Assembly: GCA_023663025.1 (NCBI GenBank)
Contig: JAMPIC010000009.1
Coordinates: forward strand, 1 to 64,000
Origin: Prevotella sp.
Lineage (GTDB): Bacteria; Bacillota; Clostridia; Oscillospirales; Ruminococcaceae
DNA length: 64,000 nucleotides
Direction: 5' to 3'
Shown here: positions 42,591-50,623 of the stretch, one piece after another
Layout of the letters: each line of letters opens with the position of its first letter
Position numbering within the stretch: the stretch's first letter is position 1
Translations under genes and position numbers: made by a program
The notes under the pieces: generated by a model
Told to the model about the DNA's origin: nothing
What the model saw: the letters and a program-made list of their open reading frames with translations, nothing else
Database searches by the model: none

Positions 42591-44354
42591 TCAGACCGCG
42601 TACCGCGACAGTATCTCCGCCGCGCTTTTCAGCACGTCGGCGGCTTCTTCAAGGTACTTTTTCACGGAAGCGCTGCTCGTTCCCGAGGACATCTCCATAG
42701 CATGGCTGAGCGCGTCCCGGCTCACATCGACTTGAGTTTGGTACAGTGAGTCAAGCTGCTTCAAAGCGTTCTCCTCCATAGCCTTGTAAGCGGCGTTCAG
42801 GTCCTTGACAGTGCTGTTTCTTATATCGTCGTAATTTTCCAAAGCCATGTCTATAACGTCGGTGGTGCGTTTCCGTCCCAGAATGTTTCTGAACGAGGAC
42901 ATCGCCCCCGACGGGAAGGAATCGCTGTTTCCCGAAGAAGCGGCGGAAATTACCGATTTGGAAACAAGCATATTCAGATCGTCCATGGAATCCTTTACGG
43001 ACACGTCCGCGTCCCCCGAAATGCCGTTTATCCCCAGCTTTTTGGAAAGCTCCGCGCCCAGCTGTGCGATTATCATGCTGAGCCGCTGACGGTGGATATC
43101 CAGACATTTCCTGTAAGCCTCTCCCACTTTATCCACAAGGAACGAATAGAAGTGCTTGTCGATATCCTCGGGCGGGACGGAGTTCCTGCTTTCGAGAATG
43201 TCCTCCCGCAGCTTCGAGAAGAAGCCGTACATCCACTGCTCCGCCTCCTGCTGCATTTCGGTAACGCTGAGCAGTATCTTCGGTTTCTTGCTTTCCAGCG
43301 CGGTGGCAAGCGTGGAGCATTCCCTTTCTATGCTTTGGGAGATATCGTCCAGTTTTTTCCTGTCCATAGCCATCATTTCGTATATCATGCGGATACGGGC
43401 GGCTGTGTCGTTTATCATAAGGTTAAGCATGGTCAGCACGCGCTGTGTGCGGATAATGTCCTTTTGGAGAATTATCTCCCGTTTGAGGGACATCTCGAAT
43501 TTCAGGAACTCGTTCTCGTAAAATTCCTGGAAGCCTTTTATGTCGGGACGGTTCAGACCGATCTTGCGGCGGTACTCGTCGATGCCGCTCACGCCGTAAA
43601 CAAAGGCATTGGGCATAATCGCCTCGCAGCGTTCGCTTACGCGGCTGATGATCTTGTCGATGTCCTCGCGGGTGTTCATTGCGTCTATCATGTTGACCAG
43701 CACGTACAGCCTGTTAAAGCTTAGCGGACGTATATGGCTCGCCAAAAAGAACTGTTCCGATTCCGAGAACGGCGACAGCGCGCTTGCGATGTATATTACC
43801 GCGTCGGCGTTGACCAGGTAGTCCTGCACCTGCTTGTCGAGGCAGTCAAGGTCGCTGAGACCCGGGGTATCCACAATGCGTATTTCCTTGAGCAGCTTCG
43901 CGTCGTCCCGAATGTCGATATATTCGAGAGTGTCGGGAAAAGCTCTCATAAGCTTTTCCAGTTTTTCCCGCACAAGATCGTCGGCGGTAAGGCTTATTCT
44001 CTGACCGTTTTTGAGGACAGCCTCCGCTTTGGGGACGTCGCTGTAACTTATGGAATTTATCGTAAACGTTTCAGGAGCGACGTTTACGGGCGCGATAGAC
44101 TTTCCGAGAATGGCGTTTATGATAGTGCTCTTGCCCCGCTTGAAGTCGCCCAGAACGACTAACGAGAACGGCTCGGTGCGCCGTTTGGTGATGGCTTTGT
44201 CCCAATCGCGGAGGTGCTCGGTGAACTCGTCGCCCAGTATGGTGCACAGCGGCTTGCTGCCGAGAAGTCCTTTAAGCTTGTTCTGAACCTTTTCTATATC
44301 CGGCTCCGCGGACGCATATCCGGGAGCAGTCCTTATTTCCGTATTTTCGGACAT
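42591..44354 (-). CDS. dynamin-like GTPase (soluble member)
   Basis: The 587-residue protein carries a dynamin-family G domain: P-loop GDFKRGKSTIINAIL (residues 69-83), a switch threonine region around VNVAPETFTINSISY, DTPGLSDLD, and LYVLVNMIDAM in the G4 position. Long helical segments follow. Unlike its partner gene it has no strong hydrophobic hairpin, so it probably acts with a membrane-inserting GTPase. It follows the M48-like gene by 1 bp. Bacterial dynamins work in pairs on membrane fusion or repair, and DynA protects Bacillus against phage lysis. Role here is inferred. Confidence 0.88.
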   Translation of the reverse strand: MSENTEIRTAPGYASAEPDIEKVQNKLKGLLGSKPLCTILGDEFTEHLRDWDKAITKRRTEPFSLVVLGDFKRGKSTIINAILGKSIAPVNVAPETFTINSISYSDVPKAEAVLKNGQRISLTADDLVREKLEKLMRAFPDTLEYIDIRDDAKLLKEIRIVDTPGLSDLDCLDKQVQDYLVNADAVIYIASALSPFSESEQFFLASHIRPLSFNRLYVLVNMIDAMNTREDIDKIISRVSERCEAIMPNAFVYGVSGIDEYRRKIGLNRPDIKGFQEFYENEFLKFEMSLKREIILQKDIIRTQRVLTMLNLMINDTAARIRMIYEMMAMDRKKLDDISQSIERECSTLATALESKKPKILLSVTEMQQEAEQWMYGFFSKLREDILESRNSVPPEDIDKHFYSFLVDKVGEAYRKCLDIHRQRLSMIIAQLGAELSKKLGINGISGDADVSVKDSMDDLNMLVSKSVISAASSGNSDSFPSGAMSSFRNILGRKRTTDVIDMALENYDDIRNSTVKDLNAAYKAMEENALKQLDSLYQTQVDVSRDALSHAMEMSSGTSSASVKKYLEEAADVLKSAAEILSRYAV

Positions 44355-44355
44355 A

Positions 44356-45342
44356 CTATATACCCTCCTTTGCCGCGCCGAGAATTATTTCGCACCTTAT
44401 CTCGAGAGCCTGCTTGTTGACCGTGTGAACGTCCGCCCTGCTAAGGTCGCCGCGCCAGTTGTAAAGCAGCTCGCAGCTGAGGAATTCCAGTCCCGCCAGT
44501 ATCCTTTTGTCGACAGCCGCCAATTCGGGCGGTATAACTATGCTTCTTGCGGGAGTGATGTGCAGGGTCTCGTACCGTTCCATAAGCTCACTGAGGTCGA
44601 GCTTATCCTTTTTGTAGTGGGCGAAAACGCCCTTTTGGTGAAGTCCCGCCATTATCGCGGGGTACTGCCGCGGGTCGCTGAGACATATTATTCCCGCCCG
44701 GTCTGCGGTAACGTCGGACAGCTTTATCCACTCGGATATGGTGCCCGCGATCTGCATTGAGGAGATGTCCGTCTCTGCGAGGCTGAAATCCTCCTGCTCC
44801 TCGGAAAAATTTATCCCGAAGTAAGGGGCAGCCATTCTGAAAAGGCAGTGATTGTTCTGTATATGACCGCATTCGCAGCCTATCAGGAACAGCAGCTCCT
44901 CCTTGGAGCAAGCTTCGGCAAGTCCGGAGGTCGCCACGATAAACGGGTCTACGTCCTCGGAGACTATCGAGTATATCTCATACTTTTCGGGAGCGTTTCT
45001 CACATACACCGTGGGAACGCTTATCTGAAGCCTTTCGGCGCACACGTTCACCGCGTTGTAGAACTCCGCGTATTTCATTGAGCCGGCGATGTCTGCGGAC
45101 TGGAATATCCTTTTCACCTTGTTGGGAATTTCCCGTCCCGCAAGGCTTTTGTGTATCTTTGACCAGCCCGAGAAAGCGGTTATCTTCTGCTTTACGGAGA
45201 AGTCCGCGTCGAAAGCGTAGTCCATCATGCCGCCCACGATATGATCCTTGTAGGAGCGGGTGCGGGCGTTAAGGTACGCCGCAAAGCTTGTGTCTATATC
45301 CAGCAGCGGGTTGTAGTCCGCCGCAGTATCCGTATCGAACAT
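44356..45342 (-). CDS. M48-like metallopeptidase homologue with altered HExxH motif
   Basis: The 328-residue protein has the layout of soluble M48 peptidases: a helical N-terminus, VPTVYVRNAPEKYEIYSIV, FIVATSGLAEACSKEELLFLIG, then C156-E-C-G-H160 where the zinc motif H-E-x-x-H is expected, followed by IQNNH and ISEWIKLSDVTADRAGIIC, the region of the third metal ligand. The first histidine is cysteine (TGC). Either the metal site uses Cys or the protein is a non-catalytic scaffold. It lies between the two dynamin genes. AAGGAGG upstream. Confidence 0.8.
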   Translation of the reverse strand: MFDTDTAADYNPLLDIDTSFAAYLNARTRSYKDHIVGGMMDYAFDADFSVKQKITAFSGWSKIHKSLAGREIPNKVKRIFQSADIAGSMKYAEFYNAVNVCAERLQISVPTVYVRNAPEKYEIYSIVSEDVDPFIVATSGLAEACSKEELLFLIGCECGHIQNNHCLFRMAAPYFGINFSEEQEDFSLAETDISSMQIAGTISEWIKLSDVTADRAGIICLSDPRQYPAIMAGLHQKGVFAHYKKDKLDLSELMERYETLHITPARSIVIPPELAAVDKRILAGLEFLSCELLYNWRGDLSRADVHTVNKQALEIRCEIILGAAKEGI

Positions 45343-45382
45343 TTGGGAAAACCTCCTTGATAAAATTGTGGCAGACGGCAGA

Positions 45383-47428
45383 TCAGTTCATGCTGTCGGT
45401 GAGAGTTTTGTGCAGATTGTAGGTCTCCGCCAGAAGCTCGCCCGTGAATTCGGCGATATTCCGCAGCTTTTCCTTTTCGTTGTCGGACATGGTTTTCTTT
45501 TCCTGTTTAAGCTGATTGAGGTTGTCGAGAGTTTTCTGCGTGTCCAGAAGTATGTTCTCGGTCTCGTCCTCGATCTTGGATTTCAGTCCCTGGAAAGAAG
45601 CGAAAACCTGCTTGCGGACAGTTTCCGAAAAGTCGGAATGTATCCTCATCTCGTGGAACTGTTTCTTTACGGACTGCTTGAAGCTTGCCTTGTACTTGTC
45701 GATCCTTTCCTGCACCAGCAGCTTGTCGACGGAGAATTTTCCCGTGAAAGTGCCCGCAAGTCCCGCCACGGCGGCAATGCACAGCACCACCGGTCCCGCC
45801 GCGATGCCCAGCACCGTAGCCAGCGAGAAAGCCGCGTAGAATGTGGCGTAAAATCCCGCGAAGCCCGCCGCGCCGCCGAGAAGCGCACCCTTTATGCCCG
45901 CCTCGCGCAGACCGATGAAAAGTCCTCCCGCGCCCACCGTGCCGATGGAAACGCTGATGATCTGATCCACCACGCCGCCGTTTCTCGCCCTCTTCTGAGG
46001 TACGGAGAACATCTCCTGAATGCGGGCGACGGAAGCGAAGAATTCGTCCTCGAAGGACTGCAAACGCTCTGCCTCGTCGCTGAGGGCAATGTTTATCTCG
46101 TTCTGTATCTGTTCGCAGATGAGCTGCGCCTTGTTCTCGATATTTTCCTTTATTCTCTCCGTCAGCTTGGAGTATACTATTTTCAGCTTATCCTTTTTCA
46201 GATCGTCCGCGCTCATGGGGTAAGCGTCGATAACCTTCATGGCAGTCTCCTCGATTTGCAGCCAGTAGCTGTCCAGAATAGGCTGTAAGCCTTGGAACAC
46301 CTTATTTGCCGCGTCGTTTATGCGGACGAATTCCTCTCTCTTTTTGGTGCGGATATCGTCGATCTCCTCGATGGCGGCGGTGTATTTGTCCATAAACTCG
46401 TCGGTTTCCATCATAAGGGAATTTTCGCGGATAATAATGGAATTGATAAGCTCCGAGCCTGAGCTGATGATCTTGTTTGCCAGTATCTGGAGGGTAATAA
46501 CGCCGCGCTCTTGGGTGAGCATGGTTTCCAGAGTTTTCTCAAAGGCGGGGAAATTGCTTTCCGCAAGCATAGCCTCGTCGCCGGATTCCTTGGCCATAAG
46601 GGCTTTTTTGGCGTACACGCCGATGACCTTCGGCTTGCCTATCTTCCGCTTGTAGACGGCGAACTCCTTGGAATCCTCGCCCATAACGGCTTTCGCCTTT
46701 TCCATAACGTAGCTGCCTATGCGCTTTTCCACGGTCTCGACGATTCTGTCCTCGTCCTCCTTGGAGAAAGTGCCGAAGCAGTTTACGGCGAAGATGATCC
46801 GTCCCATATCGCTGGAGAGCATTTTCTTTTCGAGAAATTCCTTTTCAAACTGGGAAAACGGGGAGTTGGCGCTGATAACGAACACCGCCGCGTCTATCTC
46901 GGGCAGTATGGACAGGGTAACGTTGGTCATCTGCTCGTCGTCGTTCAGACCGGGGGTGTCGATGATGTCCACGTTGTTTTTGCAGAAGGACGTGTCGTAG
47001 TAGACCGTAGCCTGCTTGACAGTCTCGGCTTTCATCTCGGACTCGTAGGACAGCTTTGTCACATAGTCGGCAAGTTTGTTTATATCCACGCGCTCGGTGC
47101 CGCCGTCCTTGTATTCCACCATAACGTAGGGGGTCTCGCTGTAGGTAACTCTGTTAAGAGTGGCTGTGGCGGGGAGAACGTCCGCAGGGAGGACTTCCTG
47201 TCCCAGCAGGGCGTTGATTAGGGTGCTTTTTCCGCGCTTGAACTCGCCGACGATAGCCACCTCGAAGTGGTCGTTGGCGACCTTTTCCACCGTATCGCCT
47301 ATGGATTTCGCGGTATGTACCAGTTCGATATCCTCGCAGTATTCTTTCAGCTGGGTAAGACTTTCCGTAAGCTCGGAGACGGTCCGCTTATAGGCGGAGT
47401 AGCTTCCGTAATTCAGTGCCTGTTCCAT
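45383..47428 (-). CDS. dynamin-like GTPase (membrane-associated member)
   Basis: The 681-residue protein has a G domain with P-loop VGEFKRGKSTLINALLG (60-76), LPATATLNRVTY switch region, DTPGLNDDEQMTN and IFAVNCFGTF in the G4 position. Long helical stalk regions follow. Around residues 490-570 is a glycine/alanine-rich hydrophobic hairpin (GLFIGLREAGIKGALLGGAAGFAGFYATFY; VLGIAAGPVVLCIAAVAGLAGTF), like the membrane-inserting paddle of bacterial dynamins. It is the first gene of the five-gene cluster and has the strong promoter at 47571-47600. Confidence 0.9.
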   Translation of the reverse strand: MEQALNYGSYSAYKRTVSELTESLTQLKEYCEDIELVHTAKSIGDTVEKVANDHFEVAIVGEFKRGKSTLINALLGQEVLPADVLPATATLNRVTYSETPYVMVEYKDGGTERVDINKLADYVTKLSYESEMKAETVKQATVYYDTSFCKNNVDIIDTPGLNDDEQMTNVTLSILPEIDAAVFVISANSPFSQFEKEFLEKKMLSSDMGRIIFAVNCFGTFSKEDEDRIVETVEKRIGSYVMEKAKAVMGEDSKEFAVYKRKIGKPKVIGVYAKKALMAKESGDEAMLAESNFPAFEKTLETMLTQERGVITLQILANKIISSGSELINSIIIRENSLMMETDEFMDKYTAAIEEIDDIRTKKREEFVRINDAANKVFQGLQPILDSYWLQIEETAMKVIDAYPMSADDLKKDKLKIVYSKLTERIKENIENKAQLICEQIQNEINIALSDEAERLQSFEDEFFASVARIQEMFSVPQKRARNGGVVDQIISVSIGTVGAGGLFIGLREAGIKGALLGGAAGFAGFYATFYAAFSLATVLGIAAGPVVLCIAAVAGLAGTFTGKFSVDKLLVQERIDKYKASFKQSVKKQFHEMRIHSDFSETVRKQVFASFQGLKSKIEDETENILLDTQKTLDNLNQLKQEKKTMSDNEKEKLRNIAEFTGELLAETYNLHKTLTDSMN

Positions 47429-47570
47429 ATAGATCCTCCTAAATTAAATTTATGTGAACGCAGAGCGTGTGAAAAATTCAAAATGGGGAATATGCCCGGT
47501 CTTCACGGTCGGACGGCTTTACGGGGGACGTTTATGTTCCCGATATGCAAACCGCCCAATATACACCCTA

Positions 47571-47633
47571 ATTATAGCACGTTATTGTATGGAATGTCAA
47601 TCGCATTAATAATTTTTGTACATATATGTACAA
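47571..47633 (-). promoter_or_regulatory. promoter and palindrome of the dynamin/TelA cluster
   Basis: On the minus strand TTGACA (47595-47600) and TATAAT (47571-47576) are 18 bp apart. The perfect 18-bp palindrome TTGTACATATATGTACAA (47616-47633) lies 15 bp upstream of the -35, a position suited to an activator or repressor. No regulator gene is adjacent. The 389-bp gap 47429-47817 holds this, the divergent promoter at 47747-47775, and no gene. Confidence 0.75.
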
Positions 47634-47746
47634 TATGTAAATTAAAACTGGTAAAAGTGCTAAAACGCGGGGCGGAACAATATATTTCGGACTTTTCATT
47701 TGTCACAGCGCAGCGGTGCGTTTCGGCAGGAAATTTTCCAAAAGGC

Positions 47747-47775
47747 TTGAAAAAAATCTCAGTATATGTTATGAT
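47747..47775 (+). promoter_or_regulatory. promoter of the DUF21/CBS gene
   Basis: TTGAAA (47747-47752), 17-bp spacer, TATGAT (47770-47775). Confidence 0.6.
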
Positions 47776-47817
47776 AAAATGTATTGTATTATATTGGGAA
47801 AGGCATGGTAGACGACT

Positions 47818-49074
47818 GTGAAGTACATGGCAATCGCGCTGCTTTTGGTTATGTCGGCGCTCTTTTCATCTATGGAAACGGCTTTTTCGTCCGTAAATAA
47901 GATACGTCTCAAGCACGACGCCGCAAACGGCAATAAGAAAGCCGCACGCGCCCTGAAAATTGCGGAAAATTTTGACAAGGCTCTCACCACGATTTTGGTG
48001 GGAAACAATATCGTCAATATTCTTTCGTCCTCGCTGGGAACTATAATTTTCACCGGACTTTTCGGCGCGGCGGGCGTGGCGGTATCCACGGCGGTAATGA
48101 CCGTTCTGGTGCTTATTTTCGGGGAAATAATCCCCAAATCCTTTGCCAAGCAGAACGCCGAAAAATGCGCCCTTGCCTTTTCGGGAATGCTCGGAGGAAT
48201 AATGTGGGCGCTTACGCCCGTGTCCTCGGTGTTCCTGTTCCTGCAAAGGGCTGTGTCGAAACTGTCAAAGCCCGACAATTCCCCAAATTTTACCGAGGAC
48301 GAGCTTAAATATATCATCGACGAGATCGAGGATCAGGGCGTTCTCGAGGAGCAGGAAAGCGATCTGGTGCGTTCCGCGCTGGAATTCGACGAGACCACGG
48401 TGGAGCAGATACTTCAGCCGAGGGTAAAGGTGGTCGCCGCAGAGCGGGGCGAGGATATCGAAAAGATCAAGGAAATTTTTATCCGCGACAGATACACAAG
48501 GCTTCCGGTTTACGACAAATCGCTGGACAATATTTTGGGTCTTATCAATGAAAAAGACTTTTTCGCCATGATATTGGATCCGGAGGGAAAGCCGCAGAAT
48601 ATAGAGGGGATCATTCAAAAGGCTTTGTATGTGTCCGAAATGAAGCTTATCTCCGAGCTGCTGTACGATATGCAGCGCACCAAGATACACATGGCGATAG
48701 TTAAGGATCAGTACGGCGGAACGAGCGGCATAGTCACCATGGAGGACATCATCGAGGAGCTTGTGGGAGAGATATACGACGAAAACGACGAGGTGATAGA
48801 CAGCGTCGTCAAGGTCGCGGAAAACATCTACGAGGTTCGGGCGGACGTGAACATAAACGATCTGCTTGAAAAGCTGGAGCTGCCCGAAAATCTTATCGAA
48901 AGCGACAGCAACACGGTGGGCGGCTGGGCAATGGAGCTTTTCGGACGAATACCCGAAACGAACGCTTCCATAACCAATGGCATATTTACGGTCACCGTTC
49001 TGGAAGCCGACGAGCAGTCCGTGTCAAAATTGGGCGTCAAGATAGATATGCCCGAGGAAAAGACCGAGGAATAG
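47818..49074 (+). CDS. CNNM/CorC-type protein (DUF21-CBS-CorC_HlyC)
   Basis: The 418-residue protein has an N-terminal DUF21 domain with about four membrane helices (LLLVMSALFSSMETAFSSVNKIRL; TTILVGNNIVNILSSSLGT; LVLIFGEIIPKSFAKQNAE). Two CBS repeats follow around 200-320 (MQRTKIHMAIVKDQYGGTSGIVTMEDIIEELVGEI), then a C-terminal CorC_HlyC domain. Relatives such as YrkA, CorC and MpfA affect Mg2+ efflux. The GTG at 47818 is open; ATG 47827 is an equal alternative, both after GGGAAAGG. Divergent from the dynamin cluster. Confidence 0.92.
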   Translation: MKYMAIALLLVMSALFSSMETAFSSVNKIRLKHDAANGNKKAARALKIAENFDKALTTILVGNNIVNILSSSLGTIIFTGLFGAAGVAVSTAVMTVLVLIFGEIIPKSFAKQNAEKCALAFSGMLGGIMWALTPVSSVFLFLQRAVSKLSKPDNSPNFTEDELKYIIDEIEDQGVLEEQESDLVRSALEFDETTVEQILQPRVKVVAAERGEDIEKIKEIFIRDRYTRLPVYDKSLDNILGLINEKDFFAMILDPEGKPQNIEGIIQKALYVSEMKLISELLYDMQRTKIHMAIVKDQYGGTSGIVTMEDIIEELVGEIYDENDEVIDSVVKVAENIYEVRADVNINDLLEKLELPENLIESDSNTVGGWAMELFGRIPETNASITNGIFTVTVLEADEQSVSKLGVKIDMPEEKTEE

Positions 49075-49099
49075 CGGGGAACTTTTCCGCAAACGTCTG

Positions 49100-49128
49100 T
49101 TGACTTTTTGCGGAAAATATGCTATGAT
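49100..49128 (+). promoter_or_regulatory. promoter of the MFS leader
   Basis: TTGACT (49100-49105), 17-bp spacer, TATGAT (49123-49128). It would give a leader of about 225 nt before the MFS start. Confidence 0.65.
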
Positions 49129-49162
49129 TAATAAAACGATTTTACAGTCAGAGGTTGAGTTT

Positions 49163-49279
49163 ATGTTCTGGAAAACGGCAAATTTACAGCTTTCAAAAGG
49201 TTCGGTTTTTCCCCTTTACGGGGATAGTGCGCCCTTTTTTAAGCGGGTTTGCCGTGAAAGTTTTTCGTCGGTAACATAG
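49163..49279 (+). CDS. possible leader peptide of the MFS gene
   Basis: A 38-codon frame (MFWKTANLQLSKGSVFPLYG...) has a GAGG-type site 8-10 nt upstream and ends 38 bp before the hairpin that covers the MFS ribosome site. Codons 15-25 overlap a small hairpin (CCCC...GGGG). The layout of promoter, short peptide, terminator-like stem and pump gene is that of ribosome-mediated attenuation known for antibiotic-resistance genes. Coding is not proven. Confidence 0.45.
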   Translation: MFWKTANLQLSKGSVFPLYGDSAPFFKRVCRESFSSVT

Positions 49280-49317
49280 GCGAAAGCGTTTCCGCGAACC
49301 GAATAAATGTGCGCATT

Positions 49318-49361
49318 ATCTCCTTAACGGTTTATTAAATAAATGTTAAGGAGATTTTTTA
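49318..49361 (+). promoter_or_regulatory. attenuator-like hairpin sequestering the MFS ribosome site
   Basis: ATCTCCTTAAC (49318-49328) is exactly complementary to GTTAAGGAGAT (49345-49355), with further TTTAT/ATAAA pairing in the loop. The 3' arm contains the AAGGAG site of the MFS gene, and TTTTTT follows directly, ending at the ATG. The structure can act as a terminator, as a block on translation, or both. Confidence 0.75.
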
Positions 49362-50473
49362 TGTCAAAATTCAATATTAAAAAGCAGCTTTCAAAGCTGT
49401 ACCTGTCATCAGTACTGGGAAACCTGTCGCTGACGGGAGCTTGGGTCGCCATACTTGCGGCGAGAGGATACAGTCTTGTGGAGATAGGGATTGCCGAGAC
49501 CGTTTTCCACATCACGAGCCTGATCTTCGAGATACCCTCGGGAGCGCTTGCGGACGTGTTCGGCAGAAAGAAAATGCTCGTCGTGAGCAGCGTTATGAGA
49601 ATGATCGGGAACGTCATAATGATATTTTCATGCGGACTTTTTACGGTGTGCCTTTCAATTGCTTTTCAGGCGCTGAGCTATAATTTCTCCTCGGGCACGG
49701 GGGACGCTCTCGCGTACGATTCTCTCAAAGCCGCCGAAGCGGAGAGCGGGTTTGAGAGGTATATGTCCCGTCAGCTTGTCATATACAGGCTTTGCGGCGG
49801 AATATCCACCCTGTGCGCGGGGTTCGCCGTTTTTATCGGTCACCAAATCGCCTACAGCACCGATCTTGTCACCGGCGCGGTTCAGATAGCGGTACTGGCT
49901 TCTCTGAGCGAGGTTTGCGCGGGGGAAGCAAACGTCCCCAAAACGCGGAGAAGTCCGAAAGTGCTCTGCGCGGAACTTGCCGCCTGCTTTAAGGAAAGCT
50001 TTGCTTTTCTGAGACGGGCGGGAAAAGCGGTGAAACTGATGATGTGCAACTCTCTTGTGGGGGCGGTCGATACTCTGCTGCTGTTCTTTTTGCAGGCAAA
50101 GCTCACCGAAAAAGGCATACCCTCGCGGGCTTTGGGTTTTGCCCTGCTTTTTATGGAAATGGGCGGTATTGTCGGTTCAAAGCTGATACTGAAGCTGCCC
50201 AAGCTCGGCTATCGGAGCGTGTTTGTTATCGCGGCTGCGCTTGTTTCGGCGGGAGTTTTCGCGGAGCGCTCCTCCATGTGGGGGATAGCCGCTCTGGGCG
50301 GATTTTTGGCGGCGGCGGGCGACGACGCTTTGCAGGTGCGGACGAACGCGCTATTGCAGGATATGTTCCCGTCGGAGCAGCGGGCGACGCTTACATCGGC
50401 GGAATCGTTTTCGTTTTCCGTTATTATGGCGGTACTGTCTCCTCTTGCCGGATTTGCGTTTACTTATCTGTAA
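49361..50473 (+). CDS. MFS transporter
   Basis: The 370-residue protein has about ten to twelve hydrophobic segments and the MFS loop 2-3 motif GALADVFGRKKMLVVSS (residues 58-74). The second half (LVGAVDTLLLFFLQAKL; GFALLFMEMGGIVGSKLI) resembles drug-efflux members of Firmicutes. The ATG at 49361 follows AAGGAG, which is buried in the upstream hairpin. The leader suggests induction by a ribosome-acting or other drug, an inference. A hairpin terminator follows. Confidence 0.88.
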   Translation: MSKFNIKKQLSKLYLSSVLGNLSLTGAWVAILAARGYSLVEIGIAETVFHITSLIFEIPSGALADVFGRKKMLVVSSVMRMIGNVIMIFSCGLFTVCLSIAFQALSYNFSSGTGDALAYDSLKAAEAESGFERYMSRQLVIYRLCGGISTLCAGFAVFIGHQIAYSTDLVTGAVQIAVLASLSEVCAGEANVPKTRRSPKVLCAELAACFKESFAFLRRAGKAVKLMMCNSLVGAVDTLLLFFLQAKLTEKGIPSRALGFALLFMEMGGIVGSKLILKLPKLGYRSVFVIAAALVSAGVFAERSSMWGIAALGGFLAAAGDDALQVRTNALLQDMFPSEQRATLTSAESFSFSVIMAVLSPLAGFAFTYL

Positions 50474-50487
50474 TGCCGCGCGGTGAA

Positions 50488-50520
50488 AAAGTCCCGGAAA
50501 CAAAACTTTTTCGGGACTTT
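50488..50520 (+). terminator. terminator of the MFS gene
   Basis: AAAGTCCCG (50488-50496) pairs with CGGGACTTT (50512-50520), 15 bp after the MFS stop. Confidence 0.7.
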
Positions 50521-50590
50521 GAGGATATTGAAATTCTCCGTTGGAAAGCAGGACGCATTTCCCCTGCGGCTGTCTGAGTGCCGAAAAATA

Positions 50591-50616
50591 AACCGTACCC
50601 TTTTCGGGGTACGGTT
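50591..50616 (-). terminator. terminator of the sigma/anti-sigma operon
   Basis: AACCGTACCC and GGGTACGGTT form a 10-bp stem with loop TTTTCG; A- and T-rich flanks allow termination in both directions. It lies 8 bp after the anti-sigma stop. Confidence 0.82.
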
Positions 50617-50623
50617 TTATTTG

